From Arcuatula senhousia (taxonomy: Eukaryota; Mollusca; Bivalvia; Mytilida; Mytilidae): a stretch of 64,000 nt of DNA. The notes beneath the pieces were generated by a model. The model was not told the origin of the DNA. It saw nothing but the letters and a program-made list of their open reading frames with translations, and ran no database searches. The position numbers and the translations under genes are program-made. Shown here piece by piece: positions 45,905 through 57,445 of the stretch; position 1 is the first letter of the stretch, and each line of letters opens with the position of its first letter. The stretch lies in contig OZ020306.1 of NCBI GenBank assembly GCA_963971305.1, positions 41,499,512 to 41,563,511 on the forward strand, written 5' to 3'.

Positions 45905-46370
45905 GACAAGTGAAATATGCTTCAAAAACACTTTAATACAATAAAATATGTCATGCAATGTTTTTTAAAAGTGGCCTGTGGTACGGCTGTTGTATGTTAA
46001 TCAGTCCTGTGGTAGACGCCTATTGTAATGTAAAACGTTGGTAGCTTTTGACAAAACATGATAAAAACATGTAAAATATGCTTCAAAAACACTTTAATAC
46101 AACAAAATATATCATACAAAATCATAATTTGTTATAAAAAGGTGGCCTGTGGTAGGACTGTGGTATACTAATCAGGCCTGTGGTAGACGCACTGTCTGCA
46201 GTTGGTTGCTTTGGACAAAACATGGTAAAAACATGTAAAATATGCTTCAAAAACACTTTATTACATTAAATATATCATACAAGGTCAAAATATGTTTTTA
46301 AAAGGTGGCCTGAGGTAGGCCTATGGTGGCCTGTGGTAACATGTGGTGGCCTGTGGTAAAAAGACATACC
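45905..46370. repeat. About 163-bp tandem repeat, 3 units
   Basis: AAATATGCTTCAAAAACACT recurs near 45913, 46075 and 46238. Each is followed by an AT-rich stretch and GTGGCCTGTGGTA-type words. The last unit ends in extra copies of GGTGGCCTGTGGTA. It lies directly downstream of the Gypsy polyprotein stop and might be part of that element's 3' region. Confidence 0.8.
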
Positions 46371-46379
46371 GCCGAATAA

Positions 46380-47621
46380 TTAATCTAGGATATCATAGGT
46401 GAGGGGACGTAACTTCACCAACTTGATTGTCTTCGGATGGAGATCTTTTTCATTCAGCCATCTAGCGTTTTGTGCTGGTTCCCCAACAAAATGAACCAAG
46501 TACAATGTATCCGAGCCAGTCTTTTTCTTGGCCAAAACTCGCCTCACTTTATAGAAAGTACTTGTATCTGACTGAGAGGAACTTGTATTGGAATCGAAAT
46601 TGCTGTCTGCGAGTTTTGCTGGTTTCTTTCTTTTTCTAGCTGATCGTCGGAAAGGTGTTTCGTTGTTAGATGATGACATGAGCTGTTGTTCAGAATCGTC
46701 ATCGATTTCAACATTTGTATCTATTAGATGTTCAATTCTCTGCTCGATTTTACTTTGAACATCATCGAGAAAATATCGAGCGGGATTTGGCTTCCGGATG
46801 TAAGCAGGTTTAAGCCTATTGACATGAACAGCTCTTGGCAAGCATTTGTTTGACTCCATGTCCTTCAAGATAAATAGATGTGGACTTTGTATTTTTGAAA
46901 TGACATACGGCCCGGCATATGTAAATTGAAATTTCTGTCCCTGTCCTGTAGGATCTTTGCATAAGTATACAAAATTACCTTCTGTGTAATTCAATACATT
47001 CTTTGTCTCATTGACACGATCCTCCATGTTTTTCTGACTTTTGAGAGCATGCTCTTTTACATCAGTTCTAATAATTTCTAGTCGACCAAGCAAATTGTGG
47101 ATATAGTCACGGCATTCCAATGGTAAGGCCTGTAAATTTGGGTCTTTCAAATGTGCCGAAAGAGGAAAGCTCGGTCTACGTCCATAAACAATTTCAAATG
47201 GCGAATAACCCAAACTTCCATTTACCGTGTTGTTGATCGAAAATATGACACAAGGTGATATGTCTTCCCAGTTTTTCCCTTCTTCTACGTAAGGGGTTAT
47301 TCTTTCAGCAATGGTCTTGTGTGTGCGCTCACAGGCACCCAGACAGTGATGAGCAAAGCTTGGAGTGTACTCTTTCCTGATATCATGTAGACGGCAGACT
47401 TCTTGGAAACATTTGCTCATGAATTCTGTACCCTGATCGCTGATGATCGTATCAAAAACACCAAATGTTGTTGTGATTTTAAGCAAAGTTTCAGAAACGG
47501 TAATTGTGTCTGCTGATGGAATTGGAGTAGCATAAACAAATTTACTAAACATGTCCACAGCGGTACAGATAAATTTATTTCCATTTGGTGAAATTGGAAC
47601 TGGACCATAAATATCGATGTG
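46380..47621 (-). pseudogene. Gypsy integrase core with chromodomain-like C-terminus
   Basis: The integrase joins element DNA to the genome. Catalytic residues are visible: first Asp in AVDMFSKFVYATP, second in IISDQGTEFMS, and Glu in GACERTHKTI. The insert NNTVNGSLGYSPFEIVYGR is typical of Gypsy integrases. The C-terminal 60 residues (FYKVRRVLAKKKTGSDTLYL and ARWLNEKDLHP) resemble a chromodomain, which in chromoviruses guides integration to modified histones. The stretch is open from 47621 to the stop at 46380. Confidence 0.88.
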
Positions 47622-48869
47622 TCAAACTTTGAAAGGAGAGTCAGGCGTTTTATATGCTACTATCCCGGCTTGTGTTTTGATTTTCGTCAGTTTTCGACTT
47701 TGGCAAGCGTGACAACTTTTTATGAAGTCGGAAACCTTTTGTGCCATTTTCGGAAAGTAATAGTTCTCTTTTAGAAGATCTATTGTATGTTGTATTCCTC
47801 CATGACCTCCAAGTGGTGAATCATGAAACATTGTCAAAACGGATTTTATCGTTACCTCCGGTAGCACTAACTGATATGCATCCAAAGTCTTTGTTCTTTT
47901 AGATTTTGCCTGTCTGCAACGGAAAAGTAACCCATCTAACAGTACATAGTCAGTAGATTTGATCAGAATATACCTTGCATCCTTTTTTTCATCGGGTATT
48001 TGGCCCGATTCTAAATAACTAATTATTTGAGCATATAAAACGTCATTTCGTTGTAACTGCTTCATGCTTTCCAAACTAAAATCGGAATTCTGGAACAAGG
48101 CCAGTGAATGAATATGATGATCAATTTCGTTTGCGACATCAGTTTCTACAACGGTTGTTTGATCAAAAATGTCAGCTGAATTGTCATTATTTACATCAGT
48201 CGTTTTATTGAAAACATCATCCAAGACTTTTTCATTAACAGCTCCTTCGTCAGTTGTTTGATGGAAAACATTTGGACAATTTTCTTTGTTTTCATCAATG
48301 TCCGTTGTTTTATCAAAAATGTCACTTTCTAATGGCTGTGTACATATATTCTGAGGTGCGTTAATTGTAACGAGATTGTGCGAAGGTGATGGATTGTCAG
48401 ACTGACGCTTACGTTTTATTTTCTTCGCGGTTGGATGAATCCTCTCGCTATCCCCGGTATCGGCATCGTTAACGTTTTCGGAATGCAGATCTACTTTTGA
48501 AAGGCCATCTAACGGAGAAAATGTAGGAAGACGTGGCAATGCCTGAATGTTATTGACTTCTTCATTTTTAACGAGTTGGTTTAACTGTTGACCATTAGGG
48601 AGTCTGATAGTTCCCTGCTTGTCTGGCACAAACGGAAAGAAAGGATCCTCTTCGGCGGGACTATTGACAGAGGAAGCATTCTCATTTTCGCATCTAGAAT
48701 GTGCATCAGCTACTTGCATTTGTTCTGCTGGTTTGTATTTGATGTCGAAACTGAACTGCTGTAAAATGGTAAAATGGCATCCATCGCTCGTATATCGCAC
48801 CCTTAAACTGCTTCTGAAACAATGGTTGGAGTGCTTGGTGATCGCTTTCAAGAATAAAATTATTTCCAC
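47622..48869 (-). pseudogene. Gypsy RNase H end, repeated-peptide spacer and integrase zinc domain
   Basis: The frame opens with the end of RNase H (YKPAEQMQVADAHSRC near 48700-48740). A spacer of about 280 residues follows, containing four copies of a D-x-F-x-x-T-T-D/V peptide (DIFDKTTD, NVFHQTTD, DVFNKTTD, DIFDQTTV) at 48130-48330. Then LLFRCRQAK and the HHCC zinc-binding domain (HDSPLGGHGGIQHT..CHACQSRK) of the integrase. TGA at 47622-47624 replaces the Trp codon expected before HIDIYGP. Confidence 0.85.
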
Positions 48870-50542
48870 GCAAATAGTCTGAACAGTCCAAAATACTAAC
48901 TACCATCCCAAGTAATTCCAACTTTGTTGGGCCATATGAATGTTGCCATTTACTAAGCGACTTTGATCCAAAACAGATAATTTTTGGTGTGTTTGATTTA
49001 TCTTCCGGATCAAACTGATACAACATATAACCTATCCCTCGAGATGAGGTATCCACGCTTAATCGAAATTGCCAATCGAACTTAGGAAAACTGAGCATTT
49101 CAGAGTTTGTCAATTTATCCTTTAAGTCATTGAAAGCAGTTTGTTGTTCTGGTCCCCAGAAAAATGTCTGACCTTTCTTTAAAAGTCTGGTTAGCGGACT
49201 TACTAACGCGCTATACTGTGGAATAAACTTCCTGAACCAATTAAACATTCCAATAACTCGGCGCAACTCTTTAACGTTCCGAGGTTGTGGAAAATCAATA
49301 ATTGCTTTGACTCGGTCAGGCGGTGGTTTCAACCCATCTGTATCAATAAGATGTCCCAAAAATACACATGACTGTGCAGCAAAAGTACATTTCTTGGGAC
49401 CTTATTTCAAACCAGCTGCCCGAAATCTGTCAGATCTCAGCCAAATCAGACATATGGGTTTCAAAAGTCTCGGAACAAATGAGGACATCATCCAAATAAC
49501 ATAAACATGATCGAAATTTCAAGCCATGCAGTACTTTATCCATTAGCAGTTGAAACGTGTTTGGTCATGTTTTTAGTCCCATCGGTAAACGCAGAAACTT
49601 ATACGTCCCAAAGCAGGTGTTGAACGCTGTGTATTTTGATGAATCTGGTGATATTCCCATTTGGAAAAATCCCGACGATAGATCTATCGACGTAATGTAA
49701 TTTGGTGTCAGATCCGAAAATGCTTCGGTAAGCTCCTGCAAATTTGGAATAGTGTACTTGAAGTCCTGTGTTTGAGAGTTCAAGTACCGAAAGTCACAAC
49801 AAAATCGAAAGTTTTGAGGAGCTCCCTTGTCGGATGTGCTTAAACGCTTCGTAACCAAAACTATCGGACTTGCGATGGGCAAGTCTTCCGCTTCGCTGAC
49901 GGGAGCGATGATGCCTTGCCTCAGAAGTTCGTCTAAGTGGTGACGTAAAACTTCACGTTTATAAGGCGGAAGTCGATAGGGTTTCTGGTGTTTTCTCACT
50001 GCATCTAGCTTGAGATGAATTTTGTGCTCAATAACATTTGTATAGCCTAAATTTGGATCGTCATCCGTAACGAACAAATCGTCATTTATGGATAAAAATT
50101 TAGAAATTTCTATTGTTTGTTCCTTGGTAAGGTGGTCGGACAGGGTGAATCTGCTTTTCACCTTCTCTATATCTTCGGACGAATTACTCGAGTCCGAATC
50201 ATTAACAGTCATACTATTTACAACATTCATTTTGCTTAATCCAATATCATTATTAAAACACGGTACGTAGCTGTACTCTTCGGATAAAACAGAAAATTCT
50301 CCAATTGCTGTGTGTTTCGGAATTATAACATTGTCAGTGGTTGGATTAAAAATTTTAACAGGAACAGCGTGTTGAAATGAAACGGTTACGAGAGCTTTTG
50401 CGATAAGAAGACCTTTTGATAGAGAATAGTCAGAGTTTGTACTAATAACCTGAAGCCCATAAAGTACTGAATCAGAAACATATCCCCAAACGATCATTTC
50501 GGTATTAGCCGGAATAACGAGTTGTTTACGAGTTTTGAACAC
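48706..50542 (-). pseudogene. Gypsy reverse transcriptase and RNase H
   Basis: The RT core shows KPYRLPPYKREVLRHHLDE, RFCCDFRYLNSQT, ITSIDLSSGFFQMGI and FLRLPMGL. After a TGA near 49567 the catalytic box CYLDDVLICS is intact near 49500. A frameshift follows near 49440 and a TAA at 49402-49404. The thumb and connection domain then read FLGHLIDTDG and NVKELRRVIGMFNWFRKF, and the RNase H starts at LSVDTSSRGIGYML with its first catalytic Asp, then LELLGMV and ESDHQALQPLF. A frameshift near 48780 separates the last RNase H motif. Confidence 0.9.
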
Positions 50543-50930
50543 TTTTCTGGTTGAATGTCATATTACTGAAATCCAAAATAAGCTTTTGTTGTCGTAAATA
50601 CCCGGTACCAAAGATAAAAGGATGTGAAGTAACAGGAAAAGTTTTAACGTCAGTGTCAGTGTTTCTATTTTGACATTGCATTGCGATGGTTGCTTTCCCG
50701 ATTAACGTGACGGAAGAGTTGTTGGCCAATTTAATAGTTTGATCAGTACTTTAAAATTTTCTTTTAAATTGGTATGGAATAGAGTCATATAACGATTTAG
50801 AAATAACATTTGTGGAACTTCCAGAATCGGCTAATGCTGCGATATTTATATCACCAAAAGATACAGGAATATATATGAAAGAATTGTCCTTACTATTTGA
50901 AATTGAGGCACTATTAATAGTTTCTGTACC
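50526..50930 (-). pseudogene. Gypsy aspartic protease, one nonsense codon
   Basis: The motif ALADSGSSTNVIS (about 50830-50850) is the retropepsin active site. TAA interrupts the frame near 50752. The frame then continues through KLANNSSVTLIGKATI and HPFIFGTGYLRQQKLILDFS, the flap and C-terminal part, to 50526. Confidence 0.85.
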
Positions 50931-51354
50931 GAGAGGCCGTGCCTGTCTTCCCGGATTTACCGGTTTCCCAATCGCTTACAGGTATTGGCTGTGTTGCCCT
51001 TTTGGAAGCACAGTTGGCATTTGGCATGTTGTTTGATGGGCCCATTTCCGTCCCATTGCAATCTCTCTGCAAATGTCCTTCTCCATGACAACCAAAACAA
51101 CAATTAGGTTGGGTTAAGCGAGGTGCCTGTTGAAATTGCTGCGGTGGACTTATGCCGTTTCCATAAGCACCTTTAGGTCCAGAGAAACCTCCTGGATGGG
51201 CGTTGTTGAAGCCCTGGGCACCATTTTGATGTGGCCAATAGTTAGCGACTTGATCATGATTATGCGGCGGTCTTTTCGGTCTATAAGGTCTTTCCTTGTT
51301 GTTGGTGTTTTGGCTCAGTGTAAGCCCTTTTACAAGAGAACGTATCTCAGCCAT
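50914..51354 (-). pseudogene. Gypsy nucleocapsid (CCHC) segment
   Basis: After a Pro/Asn/Gly-rich linker it has one zinc knuckle, CFGCHGEGHLQRDC, which binds element RNA. The frame ends at 50914, while the protease frame has already opened in another phase. Confidence 0.85.
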
Positions 51355-51355
51355 T

Positions 51356-52237
51356 TCAGCCTTTAATTCGGCGTATACTTTGTTCTTTTGTTTGTGTGTT
51401 CATTGCATGGACCATTTCTCCATCTTGGCGATAGCCGCATGCCTCAGCCAATTTGGATGCAGTTAAGGCCTCATGAAGGTTTGTGGGATTATTTGCCCGT
51501 ACGAAGAATGCCATTTTGTCTGGTAAACCACTGATAAATTTTGAGATTACCTCATGGTCTGGTTTGTCCAACATTTGGGCTTTTTCTATTATGTGGCTAT
51601 AGAAATCTTCAATCGGCTGTCCTGGACAAAGCTTTAGATTTTGAAACAGTTCATTTGTGATCATGGGTGTTGAGTTCTGTCCAGTAAGGTCGACAAATTT
51701 CCTTTTGAATTGGTGGAGGAGCAAATCCCAATCGCTCCGCGATGCCTTACTGAGGGAGCCATACCAGGTTAATGCTGGCCCCTTTAAGTGTAAATGAAAA
51801 GCTGCAGCTTTTCTTCCAGATTCATGTAAATCAAAGAGGGTTGAATAAGATTCAAACTCGGACAGAAATTTTGATGTATTATCTTGTGGATAACCATAAA
51901 AGTCTTTGCATTTAAATGCTTTCTCCATTGTAAAAGGTGGAAGAGTTAATGAAGCTGAAGAAGATTTAGTATGTGTTTTGTTTGCGAATGAAAGAGTTGG
52001 TGGCAAGTTGAAAGATGAATGCTCCTTAGGCGAATAGTTATAAAACGAAAGATCAGACGGCGGTGAACTATATTTGGGTGTCGAGACCTTATAAAATAGT
52101 GTTGCTTCTCGAGGGGAAGGGAGGTCGCAAAATTGGTCTTCTTGTAAATGTTCCCTTGAAATGAACTTGGAATTTAAAATCGAAGAAGCATTTTCTGAGT
52201 TTTCATGGACTTTATCTGAGGTTTCTGAATTTAGCAT
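51356..52237 (-). pseudogene. Gypsy gag (capsid)
   Basis: The frame has a Ser-rich N-terminus, then a retrotransposon-gag domain with FKCKDFYGYPQDN, HLKGPALTWYGSL, DWDLLLHQFKRKF and GQPIEDFYSHI. It would form the particle shell. It ends at a stop at 51356. The next frame (nucleocapsid) starts within a few bases in another phase, so either a frameshift mutation or a recoding site lies near 51360-51385. Confidence 0.85.
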
Positions 52238-52406
52238 AGTTCGGAAAGGCTACAACATGTGTGTTTGGCGATACAGTTATCACCGAAAAACAAACTCAGA
52301 ACGAAAGTTAAAAACAAGAAATCATCTAAAGTTTATTAACATATTGCGTTGACATTTGCATGTATATATGTTTATTGGCAATCAGACTGAATCATCACAG
52401 CGAGTC

Positions 52407-52685
52407 TCAACAGCCACAGTTTTGATAATTCTGGGCATGGGTGAATTCCGTCAATGTAATATGCGTTGAGTGCATCGTCAATATTATCACGTATATATCG
52501 GTATCCCGAACTCGCACAAGCGCCGTATTCCAAAATTTAATATGATTTACTAGATTATTATGTTGTTGATGTTTTAAATAATTTGCTTTACTGTCCGTAA
52601 CAACAGTGGCAGTTTTATTTAAGTTCAATGCAGGCGAAAGTTTCTGTTCTAGCGTGTGTATTTGTTTTGATAAAACTCCACACAT
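52407..52685 (-). other. Open frame upstream of the Gypsy gag
   Basis: About 92 residues, including TATVVTDSKANYLKHQ. The VTDSK segment recalls a conserved part of some bivalve retroelement proteins, but the match is from memory and weak. It is in the same orientation as the Gypsy element and may be a separate relic. Confidence 0.25.
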
Positions 52686-52699
52686 TGATAATCAAAATT

Positions 52700-54280
52700 G
52701 TCAAAATTGTTCTAAAAATAAATCCAATCAAGGCTTATCGGCGAAAGCTGATGCAGACGATACAGTGATAGAGTTAAACAGTACACGTGGAAGGTAGAAC
52801 AAAGGAAAATGTTAATGAACGTAATATAACAATTTGATCATTGATCAGTCAATTTAGAATAATCCATAATTAATAATATAAACTTTAGGCTTCTCCACCA
52901 TGTCGTATTCTTATACAAGAATAGGGGAACTGGTATTTAAAATGTCTTTTATTATTGAATATTTGTAAGCGTGTGTCTACCTCAACATGCAAGCGAAAGA
53001 GAGAGAGTTTATGATAAGTGGTATGCAAGTGAAATTTGATATACTTAATAATATATACAAAACCATTGCGGAACACCCCTGTGTCTCCGGATTGATTAAA
53101 TACTGAAATTAGTTTCTCAACAGCCATAAAATAGCCAAATATATAACACTTTGCTGGTAACGTCCCTATAAAATACAAGATAAGCTTTTAAAAAAAAAGC
53201 TGAAGTCATTCGTTTGGTGTTCTTAAAGAATAAGAATTATTTAATAAGACAAAATTGTGTATGATAAATGGTATTCTAAAACGTTTCAAAGAAATCAACC
53301 AATCACGAACTTGATTGGGAATAGAATTATTACTTAAGGATAAAGAGCATTTAAATCATTCTTTTCTCATAAACTCAACCAATTCGTCATACAAATGGGT
53401 CAATGTGATTTTTTTTTTGTAGATGGACAGAAAAGACTAAACTTTTTTTTATAACACGAACAACGACATAGACTTTTTGTGCAAGAATGTTATTAAGGAA
53501 ATACCTCGGAGTTCCTGCATAAAAGCACTTCTTGGCAATCATGCAGTCAACGAATGCATCTATAACTAAATATCTACCAATAGCAGCAATTTCTGTGGCT
53601 AGAGTGACTGTCGTCTTATACGGCAAGAACATGTCAAAAAAAAGATATTTTGCTGTGTTTTACATGGTAAATTTTAAAGGAAATTTTTTAAAAATTATTA
53701 GATTACTTAGCTGCTGTGAAAAGTATTCCGAATTTCGTTGTCAACGAATACATTGCTTTAGACATATGACACAGCCAGTTCTTTAATCTTAAGATACGAC
53801 TTATTTGTACCAATTTGAGCTTTCATAAGAAATGCTGGGTCATGAAGAGAAAACTATTTTTTTTTATTTTTAGAGATTCTATTTATATAGTGCATTTGAA
53901 AATTAACCTGATTTGCAACGATAAAAGATTGTTGCAAATACGGTTTAAATGTTAACATTAGGCTGATCTGGCCACTAAGCTTGATTCATGTTTATGCAAA
54001 CCAGATATTTATAAAGTAAAGAGTACATATAAATACTGTTTTCTTTTCCTTCTTTATTTAAAGAAAATACCGATTATATACATTTAAAAGAGGGTCATGT
54101 TTGCTTAAAGTAATTAAAGTAAACATATTGTTTAACTTAATGATAATTACAAATTGAATTATCTAATTATTTTTGATAAGCAAATTTCTACATTGTACGT
54201 TGTTAACATTAAGTTTAACTTAACCTTAACATGCAGAAACGACTTCAAAACTTGTATTCCTCTCTAAATGTGTATATTTG
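52700..54280. other. Non-coding stretch
   Basis: AT-rich with short frames on both strands, none with a motif. Nothing recognised. Confidence 0.45.
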
Positions 54281-54560
54281 TGTATAATGAGGGGCTGATG
54301 GGGTAATTTCGTGATCAATGATCGTCCATTTGAATTTTATGTGAACTGTGATTCAGGCAAACAATTGTCCGTGAACTGTGATGATGGCATTGTCTGTGAA
54401 CCGTTTTCGCCTAATATAATTTTCCTTGATCTGTGATTGATGCTCTACAGATCAGTGGCAATATCCCTGTGAATTGTTGATTTGATGAATTTTCTCAAAT
54501 ACTTGCTATTTTTTTGTGAACTGTGAAATTCTGTGATAAGGACCCATCAGGACCATAAAA
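54281..54560. repeat. Diverged repeat with GTGAACTGTGAT words
   Basis: The word GTGAACTGTGA occurs at about 54340, 54371 and 54517, with related CTGTGATTGATG and CTGTGAATTGTTGA. It looks like a decayed tandem or dispersed repeat. No coding. Confidence 0.4.
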
Positions 54561-55595
54561 TGCCTAAAATTTTCCGGTTTTTAAAAGTTACCCACATCAT
54601 TTTACTTGCATTAAAAATAAATACGGACATTATCTGTTGAAGTTACGGGCATTCTTTCATGTTTTTAAAAGATGTTTAAATGTGGAAATGATTTGTTTAG
54701 GGTAAAGTGTGTTTTTCTATTTCATATTTTACATCAAAATATTTATATAAATGAAAAGAAAACAATCATAAAACATGTCTTATTTTTTAAAACATGTAAA
54801 ATTATTGAATAACGGGGACGTATTCCGTCATCTTGGGATGGGGTTAACTTTAGTTCCCACAACCGTTTAAGCACAGTTAGAACGTAGTTAAGACGCAATG
54901 AACGTTGAAGACACGTATTAAGGGCTTGATAGACCTAGAACACTTTAAAGACGTTGTGGACGTATATAAATCATATTAAAAGCGCAGAAACAATCATTTT
55001 ATCCTGTTTGACTACGTTCTAAGAACGTACTAAGAACTGTTTGATTTTGTCCCAGTGTGACGGGGGTATTACTCGGAAGACTAAAAAGTATTAATTCCGG
55101 AACTAATGAACTCAAATACAAAAGTTCAATAATTACATTAATTTTCATGGTAACATTATTGCTACAGTAGATCCATCCTAAAGTGTCTATGGTGTAAGGT
55201 CATTTATGAATTCCTGTTTACCGAATGGTGACATTTCAATACGTCTGGGTTTCATGGAAGTCTACAATTCTTTGAAAAGTAGTTTCGTCAAAACCTTTGT
55301 TTCGATTCCAAGTAGATGTTTTTAACATAATGTTTATATATATTTTTTAAATATTACTTTGAAACTCCTTTATCTATGAAAAGCCTTCCGTTGTTATGTC
55401 TATATTTTAACAGGCAATTCCATAAGGAAGTAAATTAGACATTGTCCTGATAAAATTTGGATTATCTACCTTGACATGTCTATCGGGTGTTTTATTTTAT
55501 AGAAGGCTATTTCGCCACGTTCTATCATTAATTGTATTTGTCATCAACAGAAATGTTGTTAAAAGCTACTACTTGATTATTATACGTTTTCAGTC
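54561..55595. other. Non-coding stretch upstream of the signal-peptide exon
   Basis: A patch at 54850-55045 repeats AACGTT- and ACGTA-type words (for example TACGTTCTAAGAACGTACTA) and may be a dispersed repeat. The promoter of the following exon, if real, should lie here, but I cannot point to a box. Confidence 0.35.
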
Positions 55596-55653
55596 ATGAA
55601 AGTATTCGTCGTGATCATATTGCTACTACACACCCAGATTGCATCTGGTCAAG
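55596..55653 (+). CDS. First coding exon (signal peptide) of a putative secreted protein
   Basis: The ATG at 55596 encodes MKVFVVIILLLHTQIASGQ, a textbook signal peptide with a likely cut after the small residues near the end. A consensus splice donor AAG|GTAAGT at 55653/55654 follows at once. The frame happens to stay open through the donor to a stop at 55799, and the part from 55690 (DVGTSLPGHYVYPSVIYDL) also looks protein-like, so an unspliced 67-residue product is an alternative. I could not find the next exon. Confidence 0.5.
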
Positions 55654-55799
55654 GTAAGTGTTCTTTGTATTTTTTTTCTAAGTTTATACATGCGTCGCCA
55701 GATGTAGGGACCTCGTTGCCTGGCCACTATGTCTACCCATCTGTCATCTATGACCTGAGACAGGAAAACCTTCCACAGGCAATGACTGTAGATCTTTGA

Positions 55800-56268
55800 A
55801 AGTGTACAGAGTGATTACATACTGCACATCAGACATATTGTAAATATACACGGGTCTATCATTTTGAGTTTAGGTGACAAGTCATTTTCCATGTACGATT
55901 GGAATAGGAATAACTGTTTTGTGGAATCTGAAACTAAAAAAAGGTTTATGATTGTAGCAAAAAATATATGAAAGTATTATTATTTAAGCTGGCTATTATT
56001 ACACCAATATATTTATAGCGAGCACAACTCGGAGCGGGCACGAAGAGCCCGCGAGAGCTGAGAGCTCTACGGCAAGTTCACTCAAAAAATTTGCCTAATG
56101 CTGATATGGATTTTTTCATCCGGATATGCTTCTCACAGTTTATACAGGTCTGGTTTGAATTTGAAAATAGTTACCAAATTTGCTAGTCACCTTCCAAAAT
56201 TTAACTATGTAAATACGGAACAAAGAGAAAAATATTCTGATTACGATGAGTAACACCCAATTATTCAG
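55800..56268. other. Non-coding; contains a GC-rich palindrome at 56036-56080
   Basis: GCGGGC..GCCCGC and GAGAGCT..AGCTCT lie close together (about 56036-56080), giving two small hairpins in otherwise AT-rich DNA. It is not a tRNA: no cloverleaf with anticodon stem can be drawn. No gene seen. Confidence 0.4.
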
Positions 56269-56270
56269 TA

Positions 56271-56550
56271 ACGGACCGACCATTTAACTTGAAGTGGGGG
56301 CCTTGATTTTTTCCTAAAAAAATATTCTGAAAATTATTTTTGATGAAAAAAATATTTTGGCAGCTGAGGGTAAGAAAAAAAAATATTATGAAGAAGGATT
56401 TTTGCTATAAAAATAATGCTGATAATGAAAAAAAATATTCTGTCGCGACGCCTTTGAAAAATAAATATTTTGTCCTCGCTCTGCGCGAAAAAAAAATCAT
56501 GATTAAAACAAAAAACCAAGGCCCCCTCTTCAAGTTAAATGGTCCGTCCC
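56271..56550. mobile_element. TA-flanked MITE, family 3, copy a (280 bp)
   Basis: The ends are inverted copies containing GACCATTTAACTTGAAG and GGGGGCCTTG, with a terminal GGACGGACC-like motif. TA borders both sides (56269-56270 and 56551-56552). The interior has AAAAAATATTCTG/TTTTG words and no ORF with meaning. Confidence 0.8.
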
Positions 56551-56688
56551 TAAACACATTTTATTCAATTTTACACACATCGTCCTAAACTGAACGTTCT
56601 AGAAAATGAACTGATCAACATAGAGTTACTTACATTCATAATAAAACTTTTTATTCGTTCATGGAAAACTATGGGTGTAGGTAATCAT

Positions 56689-56905
56689 CGAGTTCGAGTT
56701 CGAGTTAGAGTCAGAGTTAGAGTTCGAGTTAAAGTTCGAGTTACAACTCAAGTTCGAGTTAAAGTTCGAGTTAGAGTTCGAGTTATTTTTCGAGTTCGAG
56801 TTAAAAGTTTCAGCTAACTCGAAACAGTGATTTTCATGGAAATAATCAAGTTACGACTCGAGTTCGAGTTAGAGTTCGAGATAAAGATCGAGTTAGAGTT
56901 CGAGT
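56689..56905. repeat. GAGTTC/GAGTTA hexanucleotide minisatellite
   Basis: Two blocks (56689-56810 and 56855-56905) of GAGTTCGAGTTAGAGTTC-type sequence, separated by about 45 bp of normal sequence. Confidence 0.9.
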
Positions 56906-57161
56906 TACAAAACGACTTGTATATTTATTTTTTGCACACTTTTTTTATCATTTATATTTGCAACTCTGCTCCATGTAACCAGCAATCTACTTTGAGATAC
57001 TAACTTAGTAAGGTACTGATTCATATTTATAATGTGGTTACAGATAAAAACCCGACTACAATGGAAATATATTTACCTCAGAGGTTTATTTTCTTCTTAA
57101 ACAAATTCGGACATCTATTAAAATGCCTCTGACGCAAACATTCTAAAACAGTTTTATGTTA

Positions 57162-57445
57162 AGGAGCAACCATTTGATTTGGGGGGAGGGACTGGGGAAG
57201 GAGCAATAATGAATTTGAAATAAAAGGAAGAATGCCAAAAATCAGGAAATTAAAAGCTGGACGGTGTTCTGAATTAAAAAAAGACACGATGGTGTTTCTG
57301 CCTGAAAAAGATTATGTTTAGTTTAAAAATAAAAATAAGAAATGTGCGGAAAACAAAACTTCTAGGCTTTGATTTTTCAAAAATAAAAAGGCGGGACGAA
57401 GAAAATATCCATAACCCCCTCATAAAAATATAATGGTCGTTCCCT
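57162..57445. mobile_element. TA-flanked MITE, family 3-like, copy b (284 bp)
   Basis: The left end AAGGAGCAACCATTTGATTT is matched in inverse at the right end (AAGGGAACGACCATTATATT on the minus strand). TA is on both sides. Size, end motif (GACCATT) and G-run resemble the element at 56271, but the interiors differ, so it is a related subfamily. Confidence 0.7.

Larger units (their letters stand above)
46380..52237 (-). mobile_element. Gypsy-type LTR retrotransposon coding region, nearly complete, with chromodomain-like end
   Basis: Domains in minus-strand order are gag, CCHC knuckle, aspartic protease, RT, RNase H, repeated-peptide spacer, integrase HHCC, integrase DDE and a chromodomain-like tail. 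This order (RT-RNase H before integrase) defines the Gypsy/Metaviridae type. I counted about nine stops or frameshifts. I could not find matching LTRs in 45.7-46.4 kb and 52.2-53 kb, so the LTRs are missing, very diverged or outside the part I compared. The element appears dead but not old, since long frames survive. Confidence 0.9.

Noticed and set aside
45700..46379. Left LTR of the Gypsy element
   Set aside because: I compared it with 52240-53000 and found no shared long terminal repeat; the 163-bp tandem block is not duplicated on the other side.
52885..53178. 97-codon minus-strand frame
   Set aside because: AT-rich, with no motif and no neighbours that suggest a gene.
56036..56085. tRNA-like or structured RNA gene in the GC-rich patch
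   Set aside because: Two small hairpins are present but no cloverleaf, anticodon arm or internal promoter boxes could be drawn.
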